Part shown: positions 17,355-25,339 of the stretch, piece by piece | Layout: each line of letters starts with the position of its first letter | Position numbering within the stretch: the stretch's first letter is position 1 | Source: Companilactobacillus jidongensis | GTDB lineage: Bacteria; Bacillota; Bacilli; Lactobacillales; Lactobacillaceae | NCBI RefSeq assembly: GCF_003946575.1 | Contig: NZ_RHOP01000021.1 | Span: 1-47,010 of the forward strand | Length of the DNA stretch: 47,010 bases | Direction: 5' to 3' | The notes under the pieces: model-generated | What the model was told of the DNA's origin: nothing | Databases searched by the model: none | What the model saw: only the letters and a program-made list of their open reading frames with translations | Translations under genes and position numbers: made by a program

Positions 17355-18905
17355 ATGATCAAAGAAAAGACAATCGTATTAGATGGTAACAGTTTGAAAC
17401 TTGAAGATGTTGTTTCAGTAGCACGTAATAATGTGAAGGTAAGTATCGCACCTGGTTCAGAACAAGCAGTTAACGACTCACGTAAGATCATCGACAAAAT
17501 TGTTGAAGACAAACGTGTTGTCTATGGTGTAAATACTGGATTCGGTTCACTTTGTAACGTAAGTATTTCTCAAGATGATACAGCTCAATTACAAGAAAAT
17601 CTTATTAGAACTCACTCATCAGGTTACGGTGATCCATTCCCAGAAGATGTTGTTCGTGCCATCATGTTGATCCGTGTTAACTCACTTGTTAAAGGATTCT
17701 CAGGAATTCGTTTGAGCACTGTTAAGGCATTAATGGACATGTTGAATGCTGGAGTACATCCATTTATTCCTGAAAAAGGTTCACTTGGTGCATCAGGAGA
17801 CTTGGCTCCATTGGCACACATGGTTCTTCCATTACTAGGCTTAGGAAAAGCATACTACAAAGGTGAATTATTACCTGGTAAGGTAGCTATGGAAAAAGCC
17901 GGCCTTGGAACTATTCAATTGAGTGCCAAAGAAGGACTCGCCTTGATCAATGGAACAACAGTGTTGACAGCTGTTGGCGCTCTAGCAACATACGACTCGA
18001 TCGTATTGTTAAAACTCTCAGATATTGCTGGTGCTCTATCTCTTGAAGTTCACTCAGGTATTTCAAGCCCATTCGAAGAGGATCTACACACAATTCGTCC
18101 ACAAAGTGGTCAATTAGCAACAGCTCGTAACATCCGTAGATTGATCGATGGATCAGAGTATACAACTGAAGCAACCCAAGACCGTGTTCAAGATGCCTAT
18201 ACACTTAGATGTATCCCTCAGATCCACGGTGCAAGTAAAGACTCAGTTGCTTATGTTAAAGAAAAAGTAGAAATCGAAATCAATTCAGTTACTGATAATC
18301 CAATCGTTACTCGTGAAGGAAAAGTTATTTCAGGTGGTAACTTCCACGGTGAACCAATGGCACAACCATTTGACTTCCTTGGAATCGCTGCTTCAGAAAT
18401 CGGAAATGTTTCAGAACGTCGTGTTGAACGCCTAGTTAATACACAACTAAGCAAGATGCCTTCATTCTTAGTTAAACATCCAGGACTTAACTCAGGATTT
18501 ATGATCACACAATATGCTTGTGCTTCATTAGCTTCAGAAAACAAAATCTTAGCACATCCAGCTAGTGTTGATTCAATTCCTTCATGTGAAAACCAAGAAG
18601 ACTTCGTAAGTATGGGTACAACTGCTGCACGTACAGCCGCAGAAATCATTGGCAACTCAAGAAGAATCGTTGCTACTGAAATTATGGCTGCTTGTCAAGC
18701 ACTAGACATCAAGTCACGTCAACATGGACTTGGAAAAGGTACACAACCTGCATATGAAGAATTCCGTAAGTCAGTAAGTTTCATCGAAAATGATAAAGAT
18801 ATCGAAATTTACGATGAACTAAACAAGGCAACAGATGTACTTGTAAATGGTGATTTATTAAATGCTGTTGAAAATACAGTGGACTTAGATATTCAATTTA
18901 AATAA
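17355..18905 (+). CDS. hutH: Histidine ammonia-lyase
   Basis: Deaminates L-histidine to trans-urocanate and ammonia, the committing step. The 516 residues are full length. The Ala-Ser-Gly triad that cyclises into the MIO electrophile is visible in GSLGASGDLAPLAHM (~residue 143), with YGVNTGFGSL near residue 56 and the conserved substrate region GGNFHGEPMAQPFD near residue 322. The ATG at 17355 is chosen because GGGGG precedes it by eight bases; the in-frame ATG at 17340 overlaps that site. It is the last gene of the operon, ended by a 14-bp perfect hairpin, although its enzyme acts first. Confidence 0.97.
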   Translation: MIKEKTIVLDGNSLKLEDVVSVARNNVKVSIAPGSEQAVNDSRKIIDKIVEDKRVVYGVNTGFGSLCNVSISQDDTAQLQENLIRTHSSGYGDPFPEDVVRAIMLIRVNSLVKGFSGIRLSTVKALMDMLNAGVHPFIPEKGSLGASGDLAPLAHMVLPLLGLGKAYYKGELLPGKVAMEKAGLGTIQLSAKEGLALINGTTVLTAVGALATYDSIVLLKLSDIAGALSLEVHSGISSPFEEDLHTIRPQSGQLATARNIRRLIDGSEYTTEATQDRVQDAYTLRCIPQIHGASKDSVAYVKEKVEIEINSVTDNPIVTREGKVISGGNFHGEPMAQPFDFLGIAASEIGNVSERRVERLVNTQLSKMPSFLVKHPGLNSGFMITQYACASLASENKILAHPASVDSIPSCENQEDFVSMGTTAARTAAEIIGNSRRIVATEIMAACQALDIKSRQHGLGKGTQPAYEEFRKSVSFIENDKDIEIYDELNKATDVLVNGDLLNAVENTVDLDIQFK

Positions 18906-18914
18906 TTAGCATAT

Positions 18915-18973
18915 GAACAAGTAAAAAGTGTTGAATGACTTAGACCGCTGCGAACCTTTTTACTTGTTCTTTG
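18915..18973 (+). terminator. Terminator of the ftcD-hutH operon
   Basis: GAACAAGTAAAAAG (18915-18928) pairs perfectly with CTTTTTACTTGTTC (18956-18969) across a 27-base loop, followed by a short T-rich tail. Confidence 0.85.
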
Positions 18974-19013
18974 TTATGTACAAAGTTATTGAGAAGGGAT
19001 GCAAATTTAAAAC

Positions 19014-19892
19014 ATGCTGAATAATAAGCGAGAGAGTTTTTGGCAAGATGTGGTTACTAAACTGACGATTGCTATGATATACGCCGTCTTATATTCCATG
19101 GCTTTGAATTTCTTCTGGCAGCCAGGACATATTTATTCTGGTGGATTAACTGGTATAGCACAGATTTTATCGACACTTGCCGAAAGAGCAGATAATATCA
19201 ATATACCTATTTCAGTTATTTATTATCTATTGAACGTACCCATGTTTATCCTGGCGTGGTTCAAGATCAATCGTAAGTTTGTTGTGTTTACTATCATTGC
19301 AGTTACATTTGCTTCATTTGCCATTCAAATAATGCCCAATATGACCTTGATCGAAGATCCAATAATTTGTGCCGTCTTTGGTGGATTGATCAATGGTTAC
19401 TCAATGGGATTGGCTTTGAAACATGGAATTTCCACCGGTGGTATGGATGCATTGATCATTACATTGCGACAATCAACAGGTATCAGTGTTGGTGCAATTT
19501 CAATGGCATTTAACGGTGTGATCGTTTTGACAGCCGGATTCTTATTCGGTTGGCCGTATGCTTTTTATAGTTTGGTTTCGATTTTTGTTAGTGGGAAAAC
19601 GACAGATCTGGTCTATGTTAAGCATCAAAAGGTTCAAGTGATGATTATCACACAACGTCCCGATGTTGTAATTCCAGCATTACAAAAGAAATTAAAACGT
19701 GGTATCACCGCGATACCTCAAGCATACGGTGCATATGATTTTAATACTCAATCGGTTTTGATTACTGTTATTACCGTTTATGAAATGGAAATTTTAGCAG
19801 AAATTATGAAAAAAGTTGATCCAAAGGCGTTTGTCAGTGTATCGCAGGATATTAAGATTCTCGGTACATTTGAAGAATTAGATATAGTTTAG
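19014..19892 (+). CDS. YitT-family membrane protein
   Basis: A 292-residue protein with about five or six transmembrane helices (DUF161/YitT) followed by a cytosolic DUF2179 domain (from ~residue 215). The family signature regions YSGGLTGIAQ (~42) and HGISTGGMDALI (~137) are present. No transport substrate is established for the family. It lies between the hut operon terminator and the formate channel gene, so a part in exporting or importing a pathway metabolite is conceivable but unproven. The ribosome site (AAGGGA) is about 14 bases from the start, which is longer than usual. Confidence 0.85.
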   Translation: MLNNKRESFWQDVVTKLTIAMIYAVLYSMALNFFWQPGHIYSGGLTGIAQILSTLAERADNINIPISVIYYLLNVPMFILAWFKINRKFVVFTIIAVTFASFAIQIMPNMTLIEDPIICAVFGGLINGYSMGLALKHGISTGGMDALIITLRQSTGISVGAISMAFNGVIVLTAGFLFGWPYAFYSLVSIFVSGKTTDLVYVKHQKVQVMIITQRPDVVIPALQKKLKRGITAIPQAYGAYDFNTQSVLITVITVYEMEILAEIMKKVDPKAFVSVSQDIKILGTFEELDIV

Positions 19893-19903
19893 GGGATGAA
19901 AAA

Positions 19904-20668
19904 GTGTACAGTCCTGAAGAAATTGTGGAAATAAGTATTACCAAAGGAACAGCCAAGATCAATAAGCCGCTTCTAGCAAAACTTATTCTCGGATTCATCG
20001 GTGGAGCCATGATTTCCTTAGGATACTTAGCTTATATCAGAGTATCAGCATCGATACCAGCTGATTTAGCTAGTGTCGCCTCATTGGTTGGTGCATCAGT
20101 CTTCCCAATTGGTCTGATCGTGATTTTATTAGCTGGTGGCGAACTTGTCACAGGAAACATGATGGCAGTTAGTCTGTCGGCTTTTGCCAAGAAAGTATCA
20201 TGGTTAGATTTTGTTAAAAACTTGATTATTATAACTTTTGCTAATTTGATTGGTGCATTGTTTGTGGCTTATTTCTTTGGACATTTTGTCGGTTTAACTC
20301 ATATCGGAATATTTCGTGAAGACGTTATCCGAATTGCTCAAAGCAAAGTAGCCTCACCCTTCATGCCAAGTTTTGTTTCAGGCATCGGTTGTAATTGGTT
20401 CGTCGGATTAGCATTGTGGCTCTCATATGGAGCTAAGGATGCTGCTGGCAAAATTTTAGGTGTTTGGTTTCCAATCATGATTTTCGTTGCAATTGGATTC
20501 CAGCATAGTATCGCCAACTGTTTCGTCATTCCTGCCGCAATTTTTGAGGGTGGAGTTACATGGGGAGATTTTATAAATAATTTAATTCCAGTTTACTTAG
20601 GAAATATTGTTGGCGGTTCAATTTTTGTTTCAGGATTCTATTACTTTAGTTACAAGTTCGGTCATTAA
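19904..20668 (+). CDS. Formate/nitrite transporter (FNT) channel
   Basis: A 254-residue membrane protein of the FNT family with about six helices. Family features are FIGGAMISLGYL (~residue 31), LAGGELVTGNMM (~78), the central helix-break region SGIGCNWFVGLALWLSYGAKD (~158) and FVAIGFQHSIANCFVIP (~192), which contains the conserved pore histidine. FNT channels move formate, nitrite or hydrosulfide. Next to fhs and the rest of the histidine pathway, formate export is the natural job. The start is GTG at 19904, with AGGGG eight bases upstream; the overlapping ATG is in another frame and closes quickly. It is only 11 bases from the YitT gene, so the two are probably co-transcribed. Confidence 0.92.
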   Translation: MYSPEEIVEISITKGTAKINKPLLAKLILGFIGGAMISLGYLAYIRVSASIPADLASVASLVGASVFPIGLIVILLAGGELVTGNMMAVSLSAFAKKVSWLDFVKNLIIITFANLIGALFVAYFFGHFVGLTHIGIFREDVIRIAQSKVASPFMPSFVSGIGCNWFVGLALWLSYGAKDAAGKILGVWFPIMIFVAIGFQHSIANCFVIPAAIFEGGVTWGDFINNLIPVYLGNIVGGSIFVSGFYYFSYKFGH

Positions 20669-20685
20669 AAAATAAAATTTCAAAT

Positions 20686-20790
20686 AGGACAGAGTAGTTG
20701 GCAGAGCGTTAAGTGTCGGAAAGACGGAATGTGCTTCCCGGACGAAAAATGACAATCCATTTGCGGTTTTGCCAACGCATTCGCTGCATA
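20686..20790 (+). ncRNA. Tetrahydrofolate riboswitch (THF-I) in the folT leader
   Basis: Conserved blocks appear in the right order: AGAGTAG (20691-20697), GTTAAGTG (20708-20715), GGAATG (20726-20731), GCGG (20763-20766) and GCATTCGC (20777-20784). The P2 stem TTGGCA (20698-20703) pairs with TGCCAA (20770-20775). These are hallmarks of the THF-I class, which normally precedes folT in Firmicutes and senses reduced folates. P1 looks weak (CAG/CTG). Confidence 0.9.
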
Positions 20791-20813
20791 AAGGATTTAT
20801 GTGGCAGCTCGAA
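20780..20813 (+). promoter_or_regulatory. Alternative hairpin overlapping the riboswitch 3' end
   Basis: TTCGCTG (20780-20786) can pair with CAG-CT-CGAA (20805-20813) around an inner CATAAA/TTTATG stem (20787-20801). It reuses the 3' aptamer block GCATTCGC and ends at the start of the folT ribosome site (AAAAGGAG, 20812-20819). It is therefore a candidate expression platform. Confidence 0.5.
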
Positions 20814-20828
20814 AAGGAGATGCTAAGA

Positions 20829-21353
20829 ATGGGTAAGAGAAGCAACGCACAATTTATAGCTACAATGGGATTATTAATTGCATTAATGATAGTATTATCA
20901 CAAGTTTTTGGTTTTGAAACACAACTTCTCAAAATAACTTTCGATTTCATACCACAAGTGGTTATGGCTAGTTTATTCGGTCCACTTTGGACAGGAATTG
21001 GTTCAGTTATTGCCGACTTGATCGGTAGTACAGTTCTTGGTAAAGGTGCATTCTTTATTGGTTTTACATTAAATTCATTTATTACTGGTATCTTGTATGG
21101 ATACTTCTTCTACAAGAAACCAATCAGTTGGAAAAATGCCTTTTTATGTGTGTTATTGAATACTTTGATTATCAGCTTATTCTTGACACCGCTATGGTTA
21201 TCTATCATGTATAAGATTCCATTTACTGATGGAAGATTATGGATGATTCGTATCGTCAAAGCATCAATTATGTTGCCACTTCAAACGACTATGATCGTCT
21301 TCTTCGGTAACGTAATACCATTTAAGTCATTGTCTAAGAGATTTGCTGCATAG
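20829..21353 (+). CDS. folT: Folate ECF transporter substrate-binding protein
   Basis: A 174-residue membrane protein with about six helices, the S-component that captures folate and delivers it to the shared ECF energy module encoded elsewhere. Typical features are DFIPQVVMASLFGPLWTGIG (~residue 38), IADLIGSTVLGKGAFFIGF (~61) and the following helices. The ATG at 20829 is chosen because AAAAGGAG lies nine bases upstream; the nearer ATG at 20820 abuts that site, and earlier in-frame starts would lie inside the riboswitch. The THF riboswitch directly upstream supports the folate assignment independently of the protein. Confidence 0.93.
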   Translation: MGKRSNAQFIATMGLLIALMIVLSQVFGFETQLLKITFDFIPQVVMASLFGPLWTGIGSVIADLIGSTVLGKGAFFIGFTLNSFITGILYGYFFYKKPISWKNAFLCVLLNTLIISLFLTPLWLSIMYKIPFTDGRLWMIRIVKASIMLPLQTTMIVFFGNVIPFKSLSKRFAA

Positions 21354-21377
21354 TATTAGCATAAAGGGGTGTTTGTT

Positions 21378-22682
21378 ATGATTAGAACAGGCGAAGAAGC
21401 TGTAGCTTGGATTCACACAAGAAGAAAATTTGGTTCGCGACCAGGATTAGATAGAATCGAAGCATTGTTAAAGATGCTCGGCAATCCAGAAGATGATGTT
21501 AAGAGTATTCACATCGCTGGAACGAATGGGAAGGGTTCAACTGTTATGTATCTTCGTTGTATGTTAGAAGAATTAGATCTGACAGTTGGAACATTTACCT
21601 CACCGTATATTGAAACCTTCTATGAACGTATTGCAGTTAATGGACAACCAATTCCCGAAGCAGATTTTGTAGAACTGGTAAATGTTTTCATGCCACTGAT
21701 TGAAAAACTAGATGCAGATGAACATTTACAAGGGATAACAGAATTTGAAATTCTCACTGGTATGGCATTTTATTATTTCAAAGATCGAGTTGATATTGCC
21801 ATTATTGAAGCTGGAATTGGTGGTTTGATGGATAGCACCAACGTTGTGCATCCCATGCTCGCAGCAATCACTACGGTCGGATTAGATCATGTTGATATTT
21901 TGGGTGATACACTGGAAAAAATTGCTCAGCAAAAGTCGGGTATCATTAAGAAACATATTCCTATCGTGGCTGGAGATATTCCTGAGAATGCTTTAGCAGT
22001 TATTCGCAATCAAGCTGTTCAGACGAAAGCACCGTTTTATAGTGAAAACAAAGATTTCTTAGTCGACTATATTGGTTTTGATAAGAATCGTAATGAAAGA
22101 TTCAATTTTAGAAATCACCAATTCTATCTTAAGGACTTACGAATTCCGCTTAAGGGTCGTCATCAGACTGAAAATGCTGGTGTAGCACTTGAATTATTCT
22201 CACTCCATTGTCAGCATGAGAGTATTCGAGTGAATGAAAATCACATTCGTGAAGGACTCAAAAAAGTTCGCTGGCCGGCTCGCATGGAGACTGTCAGTGA
22301 GTCACCACTGATCATTATGGATGGAGCACATAATCCGCATGCTATGCGTCGTTTGACTGATAATATGGTGCATGGGTTTGCGGATACCCATATTCATGTG
22401 TTGTTTTCTGCCATTACAACTAAGAATATTGACGAAATGCTCAATATGCTGCAACAAGTTCCTAACATCAAAATAACGATCACGACATTTGACTTCCCAA
22501 GCTCATTGAATGTAGAAGACTATGCCGGATTGGATAATATTGATGGAATCACGATTGTTGATGATTGGCACAAAGGGTTGAATAATATTAAATCTGAAAT
22601 GATTTCAGATGATGTCTTGTTCATTACTGGTTCGTTATATTTTATTTCGCAAGTACGGGATGAAATGAAGAAGGTACACTAA
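21378..22682 (+). CDS. folC: Folylpolyglutamate synthase / dihydrofolate synthase
   Basis: Adds glutamate residues to reduced folates (and possibly to dihydropteroate) using ATP, so trapping and activating cofactor taken up by FolT. The 434 residues are full length. The Mur-ligase-type P-loop HIAGTNGKGSTVMYL (~residue 44) and the family motif EAGIGGLMDSTNVV (~149) are present, and the C-terminal ligase part has IIMDGAHNPHAMRR (~311). The ATG at 21378, eight bases after AAAGGGG, is preferred to the GTG at 21369 that overlaps that site. It is probably co-transcribed with folT. The nearby glutamate-producing hut enzymes could feed its substrate. Confidence 0.94.
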   Translation: MIRTGEEAVAWIHTRRKFGSRPGLDRIEALLKMLGNPEDDVKSIHIAGTNGKGSTVMYLRCMLEELDLTVGTFTSPYIETFYERIAVNGQPIPEADFVELVNVFMPLIEKLDADEHLQGITEFEILTGMAFYYFKDRVDIAIIEAGIGGLMDSTNVVHPMLAAITTVGLDHVDILGDTLEKIAQQKSGIIKKHIPIVAGDIPENALAVIRNQAVQTKAPFYSENKDFLVDYIGFDKNRNERFNFRNHQFYLKDLRIPLKGRHQTENAGVALELFSLHCQHESIRVNENHIREGLKKVRWPARMETVSESPLIIMDGAHNPHAMRRLTDNMVHGFADTHIHVLFSAITTKNIDEMLNMLQQVPNIKITITTFDFPSSLNVEDYAGLDNIDGITIVDDWHKGLNNIKSEMISDDVLFITGSLYFISQVRDEMKKVH

Positions 22683-22684
22683 AA

Positions 22685-22717
22685 CAAAAGGAGAATCCAA
22701 TTTGGATTCTCCTTTTG
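22685..22717. terminator. Hairpin terminator after folC
   Basis: CAAAAGGAGAATCCAA (22685-22700) is the full reverse complement of 22702-22717. The 3' T tract is only four bases and part of the stem. Confidence 0.7.
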
Positions 22718-22809
22718 AGCATTAAATAGACATATGATATTCATTGTTTCGTCACACTTTTTCGTTACATTAGTATTAACAATTATTCTAATTAAACGGA
22801 GGACGATAT

Positions 22810-22962
22810 ATGAACTATTTGGTCATTCCTTTGACATTTGTCATTGGGTTGTCATTCCTGTTATCAGCTAGTCACATTAAGAGCCAATACATTTCAAAAT
22901 TCTTCTATTGTATCGGTACCTTTGGGGTCATCATGGCGATGTATATTGCCTGGCCCAAGTAA
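22810..22962 (+). CDS. Small hydrophobic membrane protein (50 aa)
   Basis: A 50-residue ORF below usual length cut-offs but well supported. A GGAGG ribosome site lies seven bases before the ATG, and a promoter-like TTCGTT-17-TATTCT is just upstream. The protein has two predicted membrane helices (IPLTFVIGLSFLLSA and FYCIGTFGVIMAMYIAW) separated by a short SHIKSQYISK loop. It ends one base before the convergent ACT-domain gene. I do not recognise the family and assign no function. Confidence 0.7.
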   Translation: MNYLVIPLTFVIGLSFLLSASHIKSQYISKFFYCIGTFGVIMAMYIAWPK

Positions 22963-22963
22963 T

Positions 22964-23398
22964 TTACTCAACTGAGATAAGTTGAACGTTACTGATGAAT
23001 TCGTACTCCTTCAACTTATCCATAAGATCATCAATAGTTCCAGTTAGGTGACTGATATCTAACGAGATCACAACACTAGCAATATTGTGAATCGGAATAT
23101 TCTGGTTGATCGTCAGGATACTAGCGTTGGTTTCAGAAATAATTCCTAGAACTTTGTTCAGGATTCCTTGTTCGTGATTAAGCATCATTGAGATTAAGGC
23201 TTTACGGTCGTTCATATCTTCATCTGGCAAAAAAACGAGATCTTTATATTTGTAGTAGGTACCACGACTGATCCCGACCATTTTGACAGCTTCACTGACA
23301 TTGCTTGATTTGCCTGTTTCGAGTAATCCACGGGCCTTAATAACTTTGTCAAATGATTCTGGAAGAATAGAACCGTCAACTATATAATATTTTTCCAC
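22964..23398 (-). CDS. UPF0735 ACT-domain protein
   Basis: A 144-residue cytosolic protein of the UPF0735/PheB-like family. The N-terminal half contains a helix-turn-helix-like segment (VSEAVKMVGISRGTYYKYKD, ~residue 34). The C-terminal half is an ACT domain (LISMMLNHEQGILNKVLGII, ~68), a fold that usually binds an amino acid. Such proteins are often encoded beside hom/thr genes, and a threonine cluster lies about 2 kb away here. A role as an amino-acid-responsive regulator is likely, but no target is established. The start is GTG, seven bases after GAGGAG. Confidence 0.85.
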   Translation of the reverse strand: MEKYYIVDGSILPESFDKVIKARGLLETGKSSNVSEAVKMVGISRGTYYKYKDLVFLPDEDMNDRKALISMMLNHEQGILNKVLGIISETNASILTINQNIPIHNIASVVISLDISHLTGTIDDLMDKLKEYEFISNVQLISVE

Positions 23399-23471
23399 GA
23401 TAAATCTCCTCGCATTAAATTGTCGAAACTCTTTTAAAAGTATATCACGATTAGTAAACTAATGTTCAATC

Positions 23472-23504
23472 AAAAAGAACAGTTCATAGTGAACTGTTCT
23501 TTTT
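23472..23504 (-). terminator. Terminator of the HxlR regulator gene
   Basis: AAAAAGAACAGTTCA and TGAACTGTTCTTTTT form a perfect 15-bp stem with a three-base loop and T-rich ends on both strands. Confidence 0.9.
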
Positions 23505-23510
23505 AGATTA

Positions 23511-23900
23511 CTATTCAACGTCTGGTAAGTCTTGTGTTTCCATATAATCGCTCTTTAGAAGAATGATATTCTCACCCTTAGACTTGCGGCGGGCAATGTT
23601 ATCTTCACCCCAGAGACATAATTCTTCGAGGATACGATTCAAACTATCGCCGTATTCAGTCAATGAATACTCTACCTTAGGTGGTATTTGATTGTAAACT
23701 TTACGAGTGACGATACCGTCATCTTCTAGTTCACGTAATTGTTGTGTCAGCATTTTTTGAGTGATGTTAGGAATGGCACGCCGTAATTGACCAGTACGCA
23801 TGGTTTGATGTTTGAGGTGGCACAGAATGATCGGTTTCCATTTTCCTCCAATAATACTCATCGTGGCTTCGACGCCAATATTATAAATAGATTGTTTCAT
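23511..23900 (-). CDS. HxlR-family transcriptional regulator
   Basis: A 129-residue winged-helix DNA-binding protein of the HxlR family. Characteristic parts are MSIIGGKWKPIILCHL (~residue 14), the recognition region MRTGQLRRAIPNITQKMLTQQLRELEDDGIVTRKVYN (~34) and the wing PPKVEYSLTEYG (~72). Members often sense electrophiles or oxidants through a cysteine; here Cys residues lie in the early HTH (ILCHL) and near the dimerisation helix (EELCLWGED). It is downstream of, and in the same direction as, an MFS exporter, with a 64-base gap. It may control that exporter. Confidence 0.9.
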   Translation of the reverse strand: MKQSIYNIGVEATMSIIGGKWKPIILCHLKHQTMRTGQLRRAIPNITQKMLTQQLRELEDDGIVTRKVYNQIPPKVEYSLTEYGDSLNRILEELCLWGEDNIARRKSKGENIILLKSDYMETQDLPDVE

Positions 23901-23964
23901 TAATAATTACCATCCTCATAAACTAGTATTAATATCGTAACATCAATTATAGATTACTCAAGTT

Positions 23965-25179
23965 TTAGCAATTTTCTAATTCGATATCCTTAGGTGTCAT
24001 GTCATTTGTGGAAACCATCTTTTGTAAGACAACAATTAAGACAATACCAACTACTAGCATGCTGATCCCTAACCAAGGAGTGTTAACTAGCTGATTCGCT
24101 GAAACAGCTTGTCCACCGATGGAGGAACCAAAGGTTATCCCAACGTTAAACGCCGAAATATTCAATGCTGAAGCTAATGAAATTTCGTTTGGTGTGAATT
24201 TTTCAGCAAGTTGAACGATGTACAATTGCAATCCTGGCACATTCATGAAGGCAAATAGTCCCATGATCAAAATTGAAATCAAACCAAGTAGATGCATGTT
24301 CATAGTTACGCGAACAAGAATTAATGCAACACCAAGTCCAACTAACATCTTTAGTAATGCTTTGAGTGGATTATTGTTAGCTAAGCGTCCGCCCATAGTA
24401 TTGCCGATAGCGACAGCTACGCCATAAAAAATCAAGATGATAACAATTGCTGATTCAGACCAACCCATTTGCTTGTTCAAAATAGTTGTTAGGTAAGTAT
24501 AAACGGGGAAAGTTGCCCCGTATCCTAAAGCTGTGATAATTAGAATAAGTAGTAGCTCAGGTTGCTTAATAATTTTCCATAATCCTTTGGCATTTGTAGG
24601 CTTAGGAAGTGGTAGATTATTTGGTACTAAAACAATGTTTGTGATCAAACCGATCAATCCTAAGATGACTAGGAAGAAGAATGAAGCACGCCAGTTAATA
24701 TTTTGACCAATGAATGTTCCTAGTGGCACACCAGTAACAGTTGCAACTGTTAGTCCAGTGAACATCACGGCAATGGCTGAAGCACGCTTATTTGGTTCGA
24801 CTACATCAGCAGCAATCAATGAAGCAATTGCCATGAAGATTCCGTGTGATAGAGCTGTAATGATTCTTCCTAATAGAAGAATCCCGAATGTTGGAGCAAA
24901 TGCGGCAATTAAATTACCAATAACAAAACTGACCATAATACCAATCAGAAGCTTTTTGCGACTCCAACGATTAGTTATCAAAGTCAAAATTGGTGCACCG
25001 ACCATGATACCAGCTGCATAGATTGAAACGGTCAATCCACCAGTAGCTAGTGAGATATTGAAGGTCTTAGTTAATATGGGCATAATTCCGACACTGATGA
25101 ATTCGGTTGATCCAATGGCAAACGCACTAATGGCCAATGACATCAGGATCCATGTTGGTGATACTTTTTTGTTGTTCAT
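23965..25179 (-). CDS. MFS drug/sugar efflux transporter (DHA1 family)
   Basis: A 404-residue, 12-helix major facilitator. The opening region WILMSLAISAFAIGSTEFISVGIMP and the motif NRWSRKKLLIGI between helices 2 and 3 are typical of DHA1/AraJ-type exporters, which expel drugs, sugars or arabinose-like compounds. The substrate is not readable from sequence. The start at 25179 has AAGGAG eight bases upstream on the minus strand. An HxlR regulator follows, suggesting chemically inducible expression. Confidence 0.87.
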   Translation of the reverse strand: MNNKKVSPTWILMSLAISAFAIGSTEFISVGIMPILTKTFNISLATGGLTVSIYAAGIMVGAPILTLITNRWSRKKLLIGIMVSFVIGNLIAAFAPTFGILLLGRIITALSHGIFMAIASLIAADVVEPNKRASAIAVMFTGLTVATVTGVPLGTFIGQNINWRASFFFLVILGLIGLITNIVLVPNNLPLPKPTNAKGLWKIIKQPELLLILIITALGYGATFPVYTYLTTILNKQMGWSESAIVIILIFYGVAVAIGNTMGGRLANNNPLKALLKMLVGLGVALILVRVTMNMHLLGLISILIMGLFAFMNVPGLQLYIVQLAEKFTPNEISLASALNISAFNVGITFGSSIGGQAVSANQLVNTPWLGISMLVVGIVLIVVLQKMVSTNDMTPKDIELENC

Positions 25180-25222
25180 TTTGTCAACTCCTTATGTATG
25201 TGTGTTTTAGAACATGAATATC

Positions 25223-25266
25223 ATTATAAGGGGTTAGATCAATTAAACAATTACGTACTTTAAAGT
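25223..25266 (-). promoter_or_regulatory. MFS gene promoter with palindrome
   Basis: On the minus strand: TTGTTT (25250-25245), a 16-bp spacer and TATAAT (25228-25223). A perfect 10-bp palindrome ACTTTAAAGT (25257-25266) lies just upstream of the -35 and is a candidate HxlR operator. Confidence 0.55.
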
Positions 25267-25281
25267 GCAGTAGGTACCAAA

Positions 25282-25331
25282 AAGTGCCCATAAGAAACGA
25301 CAGGGAGGTTTGCCGTTTCTTATGGGCACTT
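25282..25331 (-). terminator. Terminator of the thrC-thrB operon
   Basis: AAGTGCCCATAAGAAACG (25282-25299) is fully complementary to 25314-25331. The minus strand continues into a T run. Confidence 0.9.
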
Positions 25332-25339
25332 AATCTATC

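Noticed and set aside
20769-20828. Longer FolT N-terminus starting at TTG
   Set aside because: It would place coding sequence inside the riboswitch 3' end; the ATG at 20829 has the properly spaced ribosome site.
20630-20950. 106-codon minus-strand ORF
   Set aside because: Runs antisense across the THF riboswitch and folT, without its own start signals.
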